Shown in pieces: positions 52,494-63,734 of a stretch of 64,000 nt of DNA (its first letter is position 1; each line of letters begins with the position of its first letter). The stretch spans positions 248,001-312,000 of the forward strand of contig JACATO010000604.1 of NCBI GenBank assembly GCA_018389105.1, given 5' to 3'. The DNA comes from Nautilus pompilius (lineage: Eukaryota > Mollusca > Cephalopoda > Nautilida > Nautilidae). A program made the translations under genes and the position numbers. The notes under the pieces were generated by a model. That model worked only from the letters and a program-made list of their open reading frames with translations, was not told where the DNA came from and did no database searches.

Positions 52494-53029
52494 GTTCTGT
52501 GCAGACCAGATAGTGGGGCCTGCTCAGGCTTAACAGAATTAGAATTTTTTTTTTAAATCTAACATGAAAGTATCAACTTAAAATTGAGAAAATGAACTTT
52601 AATGAAGGTTGTGTTTATATTATTTTATGAGCTGGTACAGCATTTAATTACATGATTAAAAGGCAGCTAAGAAACTTAAAGGGATGAAAGTTGGAGCAGC
52701 TGTAATAAAGTTTTTATACTTACCTTTGTTCAGCTACCGGTATTTGTGTGTATACGTATACTATTGATACATTTGGCAAATTCAAGAAGTAAAGGGTCAG
52801 GGGAACTATAATCATGAATTCGAACTGCTTTTAATCAGCTGCTCCATTAAATGAAACAAACATTTGATTTTCTTTTAAAGAGTTTCTCGAAGTCCCTTAG
52901 CTTTCTGTGGCTGGTCATTGTGTCATCATTAATTACTGTTAGAAGTAGAACAGGAAAATAAATTATGAAATGCAGTGTGTGTTAGTTTTGTATCAGTTCA
53001 CAAAAATCAATTCAGCCATAAAGTTTGCC
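49059..53029. other. Non-coding, presumed intron
   Basis: AT-rich sequence with the large TTA microsatellite. Several 60-115 codon frames, some created by the TTA run, lack homology. Confidence 0.55.
52425..52493. repeat. (TTA)n microsatellite
   Basis: About 23 uninterrupted TTA units. On the plus strand one frame reads as poly-leucine, which creates a false open frame here. Confidence 0.97.
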
Positions 53030-53180
53030 CTCTAATGAGCTTCTCTTTGTCCAGACCTCGGAGATAAGTAAAGAGCTAACTGCTCTTTGCCAGGAGAATG
53101 TTTCTGCTGCATCTCAGTTGTTTTTTGCCACCTAGTTTGTCGGCTATTAATCTAATCGCATGTACCTGCGCTAATTTTCT
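53030..53180. promoter_or_regulatory. Candidate conserved non-coding element
   Basis: GTCGGCTATTAATCTAATCG and CATGTACCTGCGCTAATTTT stand out in the AT-rich surroundings, with homeodomain-like TAAT and TAATC cores. No open frame or transposon similarity is seen. Confidence 0.3.
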
Positions 53181-54924
53181 ACCTAAGTTCTTTGTACAAC
53201 ATTTTATATCTGAAGAATTCCATGACACTCTGGTTTGGCAAATCAAGTTTTGAGCTCAGTACATTTAGTACATGCTCATCTTGGTTTTTGTTTTGCCCTT
53301 CCAGAATACCACACATTATTGTGTGCGTCTTCAGGGGTTTTTATTAAGATATCTTGATTGGAGCTATCTGACAATTTGCACATCTAGTCCTGACTACTAT
53401 GCCTGCTCATTCCACAAGGAGCTGTTCTTATCGAGTGGGATAAGTCAAAAGAGATTAGGGAGGGTTAGGGTTAACCTCATTGGGTAAATGGGTTACCAAT
53501 GTGTGCACTTAGGTAAACCTTTGCTGTATCAAGCTGATGTGTGTGTGTGTGGACTCAATAAATAAGTATGGTCTGTACTTTGTTTAACTTTAAAATAATA
53601 CCATATTAGAGTTTTTAATATTAGACCATGTGCAAATTTCACAGTAACAGATATGATTAAACCAAATCAGATGGAGGCCCCCGTTAAATAATAGAAATTT
53701 TAATTGCTAAAATGTTTAGTTACCTTTTAAAACAGTAGAAATTCAGACACCTGCACTATTTTATTATTGTTTTTTTTTTTCTCAATGTTTGACAGGAGCA
53801 TTATCCCTAGACTCTAGCAGGGGGTTGTGAGCTTGGAATGAATGAATTCATCTTTCCTTTTTTTAAAATAAATTTTCTTTTTCTTTTTTTTTTTTTTTTT
53901 AGTTTACAGTTCTCTCCGCATTGCCCAGTAATTTGCACACGCTTCCTCCGGGTAGCGCCGTCTGAACTTTTAAATCTTTTCTTTTTGTTTCTTGTTTGAT
54001 TGGTGATAATGAAATGTATTAGAAACTCAAACGTATATCCTGTGTCCTTGTGTGCTGCTGCATTTTGCTGTTTTGTTGCGGAATTCTTGGATTGGTCGCC
54101 GAAGTGGAAAACAGCCCGACAATGGAATGTATAATTACCCAGATGGGAAATGTGGTAAATCATAATCTTTATTATATGGCAGATACTGAATTGGAAAATG
54201 GTGTCAGAAAAGGATCTAGAACTGCTTATTAACAAAAAAAAAAAAAAACAAAACCACAGAGCTGTGACAACTGAAACGTGGCATTTCAGCTGCTAACAAA
54301 GATGATAGGGTATTAGGAATAATTAGCAGAACTATCGAACATAACATCTAAAAGAGTTGGTTCTCCTTTCTGTAAAAGTCTGGGGCATTGATACAATATG
54401 CTGGCAGACATGGCATCAGTTTTTAAGTAAGAATGTTCAGTGTAGGGTCTCTGTAATGTTTCCGGGCTTTTTGAGAATTTAGAATGTGTGTATTCATTTT
54501 ACCAAAATTAATGATGCACAATAAACTTTTATCAGGAATTTATGCTATTCTTCATGCACTTGCTGTAAATAATGTCATAGCTTTGCCATATTTTTCAGCT
54601 GATGTCTGATTCCTGTTAACTCTGGATCTTTTTTTTTTTTTTTTTTTTTGACATCGCATAATGATGTTGACCTTCCCTGTACCATCCGTAACTGTTTACA
54701 TCTTATATCAAATATGAGTTTTTGGCTGCCCTTCCATACATCTTTTTGACAACTGTTCACTGTTACCTTACTGCCTGCTGTGCCATTTTGAAGTGATCTA
54801 GTAATGATCGTCAAGGGAAAGAGATCAAGATAATTGCACAATAGCAGGTATCAGTATTATGTTCCTGTGTGCATACAAGGTTTCATGCAAATGTTTTGGT
54901 TTCAAGATTGGCAATGATAAAATA
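53181..54924. other. Non-coding, presumed intron
   Basis: T runs near 53890 and 54630. The stretch 53920-54130 has a few CpG and may be a further regulatory island, but the evidence is weak. Confidence 0.5.
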
Positions 54925-55004
54925 TCAGGGATGTTCAAATGAAACTCATCCAGATACCATTACAGCCATGTTATTTCAGCTGGGTTTCATTTGAACATCC
55001 CTGT
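54925..55004. mobile_element. 80-bp palindromic mini-element flanked by TA
   Basis: Two arms, CAGGGATGTTCAAATGAAAC and its exact reverse complement, lie 38 bases apart. One extra base on each side separates them from TA dinucleotides at 54923-54924 and 55005-55006. The size, ends and TA flanks fit a very small Tc1/mariner-type MITE. The arms can also fold into a 20-bp perfect hairpin. Confidence 0.7.
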
Positions 55005-55006
55005 TA

Positions 55007-56219
55007 ATTTCATTAGAAATCTGAGAGGAAGGCAAACACAAATCTCAACAGTTGTCAACTGTTTTCATTATTTTAATGACCATTGATTTTCCTTGGCTGT
55101 ATATCTGTTTCCATTTGGAATATGAATATATCACATTGATACATTTATTGCTGTAGTTTTTTTTTAATGATCAGACATCTGCTGTTCTTGTTTTGTGTTC
55201 AATGAATTAATTTGAATAGATGGTTGATATTATTGTAAGCTTGATATATTTGTTATTATCATCAGGCTCTTGGTGAAATGTAGATTTGGCAGTGCCATTA
55301 ACTAATGATCATCATGTCTTCTGAGATTCCTAACACTATAAAATCTTACATGCTGAAAATTAAAGTTGATATATGCAGAATTGACTGAAGGGCCAGAAGT
55401 GCTTTTGAATATATGTCTTACAAAACAAGACTCCATTAATTAATTTACCATGTTTCTAATTCAACTTTTCAGCTTTTGATCAAAGTAACTGCTGATATAT
55501 GAAAAGAGCAATTTCCTATCAGATTTAGATCCTTGCTTAAATCAACCACCTACCTCTCTTTTTCTTTTCTATCCCTTCATTAATTATTTAGAATTATTTT
55601 AAGGATTTGTAGTTATCATCAATAATTTGTGTGGCAAGATATATATTTCTATATAAGTTGAAAGTAAAACAGGTTAAGTATTTGTACACATTTTTCTGTG
55701 TACTTGAAGGGTTGTGTTTAGGATAACACACACACATGTATGAGACAGACAGACAGGCTCAACTTCCCAGTAGACAGTTTCAAGGTGGCACAAGACCGAT
55801 AGCTAGAAAAGGTTAGATTAAAGAGACTAGCACAATCAAGTTTTTGGAATGGTTTTTACTAAAGGAAAACAAGAACAGCAAAAACAGGACCTGCCAATGA
55901 AGAAAGGATTGTTGTATAGTTTAAAATCTTTTTCAAAAAATTTTTTGTACTTTTAAGGAGTATATAAAGTGAATAATAGTGTCAAGGGTACTGCAAAAGA
56001 AAGCTTAAAGAATTTAATTACTAAAATGTGGGTTAAAAAAAAAGTTATTAATTAAATTTTTTAAGCAAGCTGCTATTAGGGAATGTGCTGTTATGGTGGA
56101 AATTATAGAATTTTAAAATATTTATAAGTAAATGTAATCTTAGAGGATATGATAGTATAATCAAGCTTACAAAATTTCTAAAACATAGATGGTGCCATAT
56201 TGTGCTGAGATTAAACAAT
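55007..56219. other. Non-coding, presumed intron
   Basis: AT-rich spacer between the mini-element and the Tc1-like fragment. No gene or repeat is recognised. Confidence 0.6.
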
Positions 56220-56680
56220 TTTTATATGATATGGGTAATGGTTTGGTCTTCCAGATATAGGTTGGTTACATGTATAGTTATCTCCAATTGTACCTGCATG
56301 TGGTTTATCAGGGTACTTCCCTGAAACACCTGTGGATGTCCATCCATTGAAATTCCTGCCCAGATTATGACTTCTTTGCCATGATAGTGATCTCTTTTCC
56401 ACAATGTTGTGGGCTGGAAACATGTTCAGTGTTTTCTCCAGATAAGCATGTGAATCAAAACACCCTTGGCTTATCAGTAGAGAGAACATGGCTTCAGTTG
56501 TGTGATGTTTAAGAAACGTGTTCACAGCTCCATTCCAACCACTTCTGTTTATGGTGGCAGTTTGAGGAGATACAGTATGGGTCATCTCATGTAGAGCTCT
56601 CTTTCCTGCACCCTTCTGTGTATGGTTGAGGTTGATACCAATGTCTCTATGGGTGTAGAGAGATCAGAATCAACTTTGGT
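56220..56680 (-). pseudogene. Tc1-like transposase fragment
   Basis: On the minus strand, LVSTSTIHRRVQERELYMR matches the end of the DNA-binding domain of Tc1 transposases (usually TV-RRL-E-GL-AR). Further on, another frame gives EVIIWAGISMDGHPQVF, the well-known VMVWGGIS-DG block of the catalytic domain. Between them RGCF-like and SHAYLEKTLNMFPAHN fill the usual place of the first catalytic region. At least one frame change separates the blocks. The second half of the catalytic domain and the terminal repeats are not visible, so only a worn 5' half survives. Confidence 0.65.
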
Positions 56681-57229
56681 CAGTGTTGAAGTTCTACCAA
56701 GCCAAAAGTGAGAGAGACAACTGGTCTGGACAATATCTTCATGTATCTGAGATTGTCTTTATAGCTAAGACATTTTATTTCACTACTGTCCACATTTAGG
56801 TATACCACCACCTTATTTTGCCAGACTAGTATGGCTACCCATTTGTAGCAGTACCCTTCAAAACAAATATCCCAACAGTGCAAAAATTGATATGATCACA
56901 AGCCAGTCTTTTTTGGTTTTTTTTTTCATGTTTTTATACCAAAGATAATTAAAAATTATTTTTACTGGAACTCTCTTACATTTGGGAGATTGCTTAGCAT
57001 TTGGTAACCAGTGTATTATGATGTAATGTTATTGTAAAAACGAGAAAGCCCTGGATTTCCTGGAACTGAAGAGGACATAGACTCTATTGTTGAAGAGAAT
57101 GTTGCTATAAACATGTTAGTGGTATAGGATGCTCTCGCTCCACAGATTATTTATAAGTTTATTTGAGTCAAAAGATAAAAAATTCGAAAGAAGTGAAAAT
57201 CTGTCTCGTGAAGGAAAGTACTTAATTTT

Positions 57230-58124
57230 AATCTTTCCATATGCAAACTGCCTGGAACCACTCCTGGAAATTGGTCAAAAACAGCCTGGTATTGATGAGT
57301 TATTTAATGATCACTTTTATTTATTACTCTCTAGATAGTACATGCAGGAGGATGATGGTCTACGTTATCATTTTCTTTTTACTAGTCAAGCTACATGTGA
57401 AGTAAATCTGCTGCCCAGCTGTGTTATCTCCTTTATTCTTGATGGAATTTTACACTGAATCCTTTCCTTTTGGCAATGCTGAATTTTCTCCAGTCATACC
57501 TCGGATCTTTCATCATTTAACTGGTGGGACAGTGATTAAGATGTGGTGGAGCAACATTCTGACTGTTCTGAGTCCATCAGACCAAAGATTGATTTCTTTT
57601 TTGAGCTGATGCCAGAAGAAGAATTCGGCCACTTGCTTGAAGAGACTAAATGCTACATCACATGAACTCAAAGGCAGGCAGGCAGGCAGAGCTGACAACA
57701 CCTGAATACACATGCTGCCAGGAAAGTGATGAAAGTGCTTATGGTGATAAACATAAGTATGGGGCTCCATTCTCTGCCATCCTTTGAGTTTAAGGGTTTT
57801 TACAGTTAGGATGACTTGGCTTAGCGTCAAAAGTATTGACAGTGAGGAGATTAAAAAAAACTAAATCAGTATTAGCATTTCTGTGGCAACAGTTGTTTTT
57901 GACCTTCTGTACTATAAATTAAATTTTTCCTTTTATTTTCTGGAAACAGCCCCCCCCCTCTTTTGTTGGATTACTGATCTGCGCGCTAAGGAATTTTTGC
58001 TATTTGAATTATTCTATGATGTCCTATTGTTTTAAAATAATTTTAATTAGGTACATTTTGTGCAGCCATGTTGAAAATTTATTTTTGTGCATATTAAATA
58101 TTGAACTTTCTGACCAGGAAAGGG
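57230..58124 (+). mobile_element. piggyBac-type relic, copy B
   Basis: This is colinear with copy A at 20.1-21.05 kb. Shared blocks are TTTAATGATCAC, TAGTCAAGCTAC, CACTGAATCCTT, TATAAATTAAATTTTTCCTT, GGATTACTGATCTG and TTTTAAAATAATTTTAATT. The end GGAAAGGG is followed by TTAA at 58125-58128, giving the same TTAACCCTTT terminus read inward as copy A. Around 57591-57655 one frame reads RPKIDFFFELMPEEEFGHLL then EETKCYIT, the same piggyBac start as copy A, but with frame breaks around it. The 5' end is not identifiable. It shares the absence of the catalytic domain with copy A. Confidence 0.72.
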
Positions 58125-58128
58125 TTAA

Positions 58129-59214
58129 AATCATTTTCTACCTTAACTCTCAGGTAAGCTGAGCTAGTTTTCAGTTGTTTTAGCTAATTTCCTGACCACT
58201 GTCAGATGGCTAGATCAATAAAAATGTCTCACTGGCAGACCGATCTGACTAAAAAAACCTCTTTTTCCTATCATTACCACGTGTGAAAAGCCTCAGGTGC
58301 TGGTTTCTAAAATAGGTTATTTTACTACTTTGTTTCAGGAACTTTTTTTATGCTGCCAAACTTTCTCAGGTCAGTAAGTTGGTCTACCAATTGTAGTGAC
58401 TTTTCTTATTAGTGAGCATGGATTTTACTCATTAAACTTTCTGACCAGTCCTTGTGAGTAAAGCCAATTTGAGCTTTTGTTGTTTACCTGAAACACATTG
58501 ATATTCTTAAAGGGAAGCAGTCACTTGAAATTTCCATGTTAGTGAATTTTTTTGTTGTTGTTGTTGCTGGGTGCTGTAGATTATTGTGCACTGGTGTTGT
58601 TGACTTATTGCTGTTTGAACGGGGTCTTGTTTGGAAATGAGCCAGCAGTATGTTTCTGTTGCCATTCTGTTCCAGCTGGGATACTGCAGGTTCGATCTTG
58701 TTTCCCCTTCCAGTCAGAAGGTGTTTCTTTAATCTTACTGGAAATAATTAGAAGTGTGTATTTGGAATGTGATGAAGTGAATCATTAATAGTTTATGAGT
58801 AGAAATGAAATCTGTTGGGAACTATTATTCTTAAATAACTATAGCGTACTTAAGAATATTTATAAACTGTTGCAAAGCATTGCTAACTTTGTACATTGTG
58901 TTAAAGAAGTTTTATTTCCTACCTACAAATATGCAACAACAGTTATTTAAGAATAATAACTGAATTGGTGTGCATGGAACAATTATTATGAATATTCCTA
59001 AATTGTTTATGACCATTTTACAAGCAAACCATGAATGTGGCTTTCAGACTTCATGCCAAAGTATGAAAAGTGTTACTTGTGAGGAAATGCAATTAAATTA
59101 ATTAAGTTGGATCAAGCAGTGGTCTCTGTTATTAGCCTTTGCCATAAAATGAGTAAAATTGTGCCTTTATTTGTGCTGAAGTTTCCCCCCTGTCAAAATC
59201 CCTGGCCTATTTAT
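58129..59214. other. Non-coding, presumed intron
   Basis: No recognisable element. A frame at 58552-58788 begins in a TTG repeat and has no homology that I know. Confidence 0.55.
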
Positions 59215-59490
59215 TTTTAGTAAGACGGCACTGGCTGAATTTCATCAGTTGATATATCGCCAGTTACTGGGGCATTTTTATTTATTTGCGTGGATAATTG
59301 CCTCTTATTTCTTTCTCTAAATATGTTTAGCCCCTTTCTCTGTGCGTCTGGAAGATCATTTTCTGATGGAGGAGTTAATAATGCGGCAGTATGGCCAGCA
59401 TGAAGATTATGTAAATACTTCATCCGCACACCATGTCGCACGAGGCGGTAGCATGATTACAACTGTGCAAGACGACGATCTGAGATAAAA
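59215..59490. promoter_or_regulatory. Candidate conserved non-coding element
   Basis: This segment is richer in CpG and unique-looking words than its surroundings. Examples are GAGTTAATAATGCGGCAGTA, GCCAGCATGAAGATTATGTA and GAGGCGGTAGCATGATTACA. No frame on either strand is convincing. It reads like an enhancer-type element, but nothing beyond composition and motif density supports this. Confidence 0.33.
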
Positions 59491-60489
59491 CTATTTTCAT
59501 AAACCAACATGCAATTAATAGATATCTGCATGAAAAAGATTTACTAGGGGGGATGGTGGTGGTTAGGCAGATGAACAGAGAATTTTGTTTGTCTAAAAAA
59601 TATATAGTAATCATGTACTGTCTACATGGCATGGAATGAAGTTGCTTTGTCAGATTTTCAAAGAAGAGACTAGATCTGTACTTCATTAGTGAAATGGTCT
59701 TGGTACATTTTTCTTTTTTTTTTTAATCTGGATTAGGATAAATTATAAATCCCAAAAAAAAATACAAACTGTGATGATAATTGTGAGGGGGGGGGGTGTC
59801 AATCAAACAAAAAAATGCTTCAATAAGTGAAATATTTCTCATCTCAAACATGAGAAAAATGAATACGTCAACTAACTGGTTGGCATGGCAGCTGCATGTT
59901 AGATAGAGGGTGAAATATTTGGAAATCTGGCAGTTACCGTTAATTTTTTGGTAGGTGTTTTGATGCAGTAAGAGCATGTAATTATGATGATAAAACTACA
60001 TAACATAAGTAAATTTAGTTTGTATGTATTTCAGTTTCCACGATAATCTACTCAAGCTCATGAAACTATCAGTCAGATTCAGAAATGTACATACTTTCTC
60101 AGTGTGTTGTTATGCTGTTAACAATGTATGGTATTTCTCCAGCACTTCTTTACTTTGCTTGATACCTTAATTTGCCTTTTCTTTATCTTTAAGTATACAT
60201 ATATAGGAAACCTTCAGGTTAGTCTGATTAACCATTCAAGTTACCGTTACATGTTTCATTAGTTTAAGAATAAGAAGCAGAACCGAGTTGTTATTGATCA
60301 CATTTTGTTATCATGGCTGAAGTCTCCCCCCCCCCCCTCCAAGAGCAGTTTTGTCTTTCTTCTACAGTAAAGTCAGAAACCAGTCTGTACTAGGAATATG
60401 CTGCAGATGCTTTTAAAATTCTGGCTTGACATGAACAACCATCCGCTGTTGCTGCACTGTATAAGCTGCATTCCTGGTCTTTCTGCTTG
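59491..60489. other. Non-coding, presumed intron
   Basis: AT-rich sequence with a ten-base G run (59787-59796) and a twelve-base C run (60326-60337). Nothing else is seen. Confidence 0.6.
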
Positions 60490-60735
60490 TGCTAATGGGG
60501 GGTGGAGTGAGCTATTATGGTTGTGGCACAGCTTGGCATACTTCTCCATTGTGGTTTCTCCTTGCTGCCCTTCAGCCAGCAAGCCAGGTGGGGGTTCCCT
60601 CTCTCTCTCTCGTATAAAAGTGAAGAGTTCTAGTAGGGATTTTCTGGGCACTTATGGAGTGATGGTAGCTAGTTGTCTGATTTTCTTGTGTATTCCTTGG
60701 CACCAGGTTACACTGTGTGGTTTGGCTGGTCTGGT
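60490..60735 (+). repeat. SINE-like repeat copy
   Basis: The body CACAGCTTGGCATACTTCTC, GGTTTCTCCTTGCTG and GTTCTAGTAGGGATTTTCTG match the family at 11.2 and 13.7 kb. The downstream GGTTACACTGTG is shared with the 13.7 kb copy. The head (GAGCTATTATGGTTGTGG) is degenerate. A short CT run is embedded in the body. Confidence 0.6.
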
Positions 60736-62439
60736 CAGTCCTCTCACATCTTCCATAATAATCTGCTTCCTACATCTCCCTGGAAATTTTGGATGCAACC
60801 ATTATTTGCAAGAAGGATATTAATACACATGCAATTGTTATTGTGGCTGACAGTCAAACTGAAACCCTGAAGGATAGTTAGCTCTGGTAGGAATCAGATA
60901 ACTATCCTACACTGTGGCAAGGATTAACCATACAAACAAACAGGGCTTGTTAGCCTGATTGACATAGGGTTATGTAGCTCAAGTCTGTTGGACCTACTCA
61001 GATATTTGATCAGACTGTGCCACATTTTATTGATGCCCTGTTCTAAAAACAACAGCATTAATAGTTTATTCTAGGCATTCATGACTTTGCACACATCTTT
61101 GCCAAAATTAAATGATGTGTATGTAGAAGTGATCTTAAATCAATTGGCATACGTGATACTAATGAATAGATTGTACGCTCATTTCGTCAAACTGTTTGTG
61201 GGATATTATATAAGGTTTTGAGGATTTAAAAGATTTATATATAGCTTCATCTTGATATTATTAGAAGGGTCATGTACTCTGCCCTTTATTTTTTTTTTTT
61301 TTGTAATTTTGAATGGCTCTTTTTCTAACCAGTGATCAATTATCAAATGAAAACAGGCTTAAAGCCAAGCAGTATAACTTAGAAAACTACACAAATTATG
61401 AAGGAAAAGTGAAAAATTAAACAGACAGTTGTAATGTGAAGATCTCCCTCATCCTGTGCCGCCTCTTTTACCTAAAATGACCTTTTTTTTAAAATTGCCC
61501 ATTTCTTTTTCTAGCTGAGACACACATTTAAAGTGAGATTGTTTGCTCTTTGAATAATTAGGGTGATGTATATAATGATGAATCTCTCTCTCTTTGTGTG
61601 TGTGTGTGATAGACAGAGTTATAAATAAAATAGATTCATCTCTGGACAGTTGATTCTTAAGATTCTCTTGGAATTGCTCTGGAAGAGATTTACCTTGCCC
61701 ATTATCCATGTTTCAGTTTGCTTGTCTCTCCCTTCCAGTAAACGTCATTGTGAAATCTACTTTTTCAGAGACCAGATTTTGCATTTGAAATAATTTTCTG
61801 CAGATGATGAAAATTGAAAGCACCATCTTTACTCATGCAGAAAATGAAACCATGATGTTCTTTGTGAGTTATTGAGGCAGCTTCCATTATGGTTTTACAA
61901 AGAGTTAACCCAAACTAAGGTTAATTTGATATTAAAATTTCAGTCTTTGATTAATTTTTTTATTGTTGCTTTTTTTTTAGGTTTACTGAGATTTAATTTG
62001 TCATTAAAATAAAAAAAAAATAAATTTTAAAATTTTGCTGTGAATGGTTGAATAAAAAAGAAAAGAAAATATTTTCCACTTATTTCATCAAATTCCTTTT
62101 TTTTATAAGCATTTTAAAATGATTTTTTAATATGGCTTTGCCATCAGTTGTGTGGAAGAAATGCAGATATCTTGTAAAATTTAGGATTTCATGGAATCAT
62201 CTGTCTTTCTTTTAAATGATACAAATCATCATCAGATAGATTAGTTCAAACATGTAGTTTCATTAAGCCAGCCAAAGACATTTTGTCTTTCAAAGATTAT
62301 TTAAGAAAAAAATGTTTCAAATATATGCACACACACACAGGACTCTCATTACCTTTGAAAAAATGGCAAGTTCTTCCAGAGATCTCTTAACTATTTAAAA
62401 TAAGCTGCCCTTTAAGAATTTTTTTTATTTCTCCCTCTA
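60736..62439. other. Non-coding, presumed intron
   Basis: AT-rich with A and T runs and a short GT repeat near 61600. No gene or element is recognised. Confidence 0.6.
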
Positions 62440-62640
62440 CCAGCGCCAGTGATGGAAAACGGAATCTTTGCGGCCAGTGCCAGACAGCTGATCATTAATG
62501 CATCACGATATGTCTGGAGCTGCTCCGCTGTCAGACTGATTCACAGAAGGCGTGTTAATCTCCACGGCAAAATTGGCAGACTTGTTTGCACTCCATCTAG
62601 CCAGAGGGTTATTACGATGTTGGGTTGATTTCTTAATGTC
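62440..62640. promoter_or_regulatory. Candidate conserved non-coding element
   Basis: After a T/C-rich stretch ending CTACCAG comes about 180 bases with higher GC and several CpG. It includes CAGCTGATCATTAATGCATC, TGTCTGGAGCTGCTCC and GCTGTCAGACTGATT. TAAT, TGTCAG and CAGCTG are cores of homeodomain, TALE and bHLH sites. One plus-strand frame stays open for 61 codons (PVMENGIFAASARQLIINAS onward), but I recognise no protein and the composition is not convincingly coding. Confidence 0.35.
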
Positions 62641-63665
62641 GCAATCTCTTACTGTAGCAGATTATCAGTATCTGAAGTAAAGATGGATTAGTCAGCAATC
62701 TGGAAGTATTTGAGTTTATGTCAGTGTCTGTTTTCCCAGCATTCCCTGTTCCTCCAACACCCCTCCCCACTACAGTAAGTGGGGGGGGGGGTAAATTTTG
62801 CACAAATGGGCATTGAATGATATTGATCTCTGCCAAAGAAAGGAATGTATACAGACAGGCAAGTTCCCAGCATGCCGAGGGGAAAAAAACATGAAGATAA
62901 ATGCTGTCAAGGAGTGCATTTAGATTTTGAAAGCTTTTGTGAATTACCTACATTTATTAGCATGGTGTTTGTGTGTCATGTACAGTATGTCTATTGTTAT
63001 TCACTTATCTTCAGCTCTTCCCTAGGGTTGAAAGCTTTGGGAAATTTTTTCAGTAGAATCTAAGCAGTATTCATATTGTGCTTAGTATGAAACAGCAGCT
63101 GTTGTTGACTGCTAAGAAAAACAAAACTGACAGTTGATTTAAATTTAAAAAAAAAAAAGGAAAATTAAACATTTATGGATTATTGCATTTTTTTGATTAT
63201 ATTCTCTTTTTTTCCCTTTCCTTTTTTTTTTTTATCTTTGTAAGGGATTTTTTTCCTTTATTTGAATGTTTGCTGCTTTATCTCAGAAATCCAGAAATTA
63301 GCTGGAGGTATTTATTGGAAGCTGCAAAGACTTTTTTTTTTGAAATGGTGAAGTCCACCATTGAACTAGTTTTATTTTCAGGCTTACCAATAAACACACG
63401 TGTCTCTCCCCCCCCCCAACTTAAGCTCTAGAAAGCTGTCCAAAAAAAATGCTCTTTCATCTACATTTATAAATATCTCCAGTAAATGCCCATCTTTGGG
63501 AATGTTTGGGCACACTAGTATTATCTATCAAAGTATTTACTTTGTGGAAATGAGGACCCCCTGATCATTGGATTTGCAAATACTAAATGAAAATCAGTCA
63601 TCTCATAGTAAATTAGTTGTAACCTGAGCATTGGAGCACCTGTCTAACAGATCGTTTGTGTTTTT
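62641..63665. other. Non-coding, presumed intron
   Basis: Contains an eleven-base G run (62781-62791), a ten-base C run (63408-63417) and long T runs. No coding signal. Confidence 0.6.
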
Positions 63666-63666
63666 A

Positions 63667-63702
<36 letters not shown>
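63666..63702. repeat. (ATT)n microsatellite
   Basis: About 12 uninterrupted ATT units near the right end of the window. Confidence 0.95.
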
Positions 63703-63734
63703 GTTTGTTGGATTCCCTCATCAATGAATTTCCA

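Noticed and set aside
52209-52556. 115-codon plus-strand frame
   Set aside because: A third of it is poly-leucine from the TTA microsatellite.
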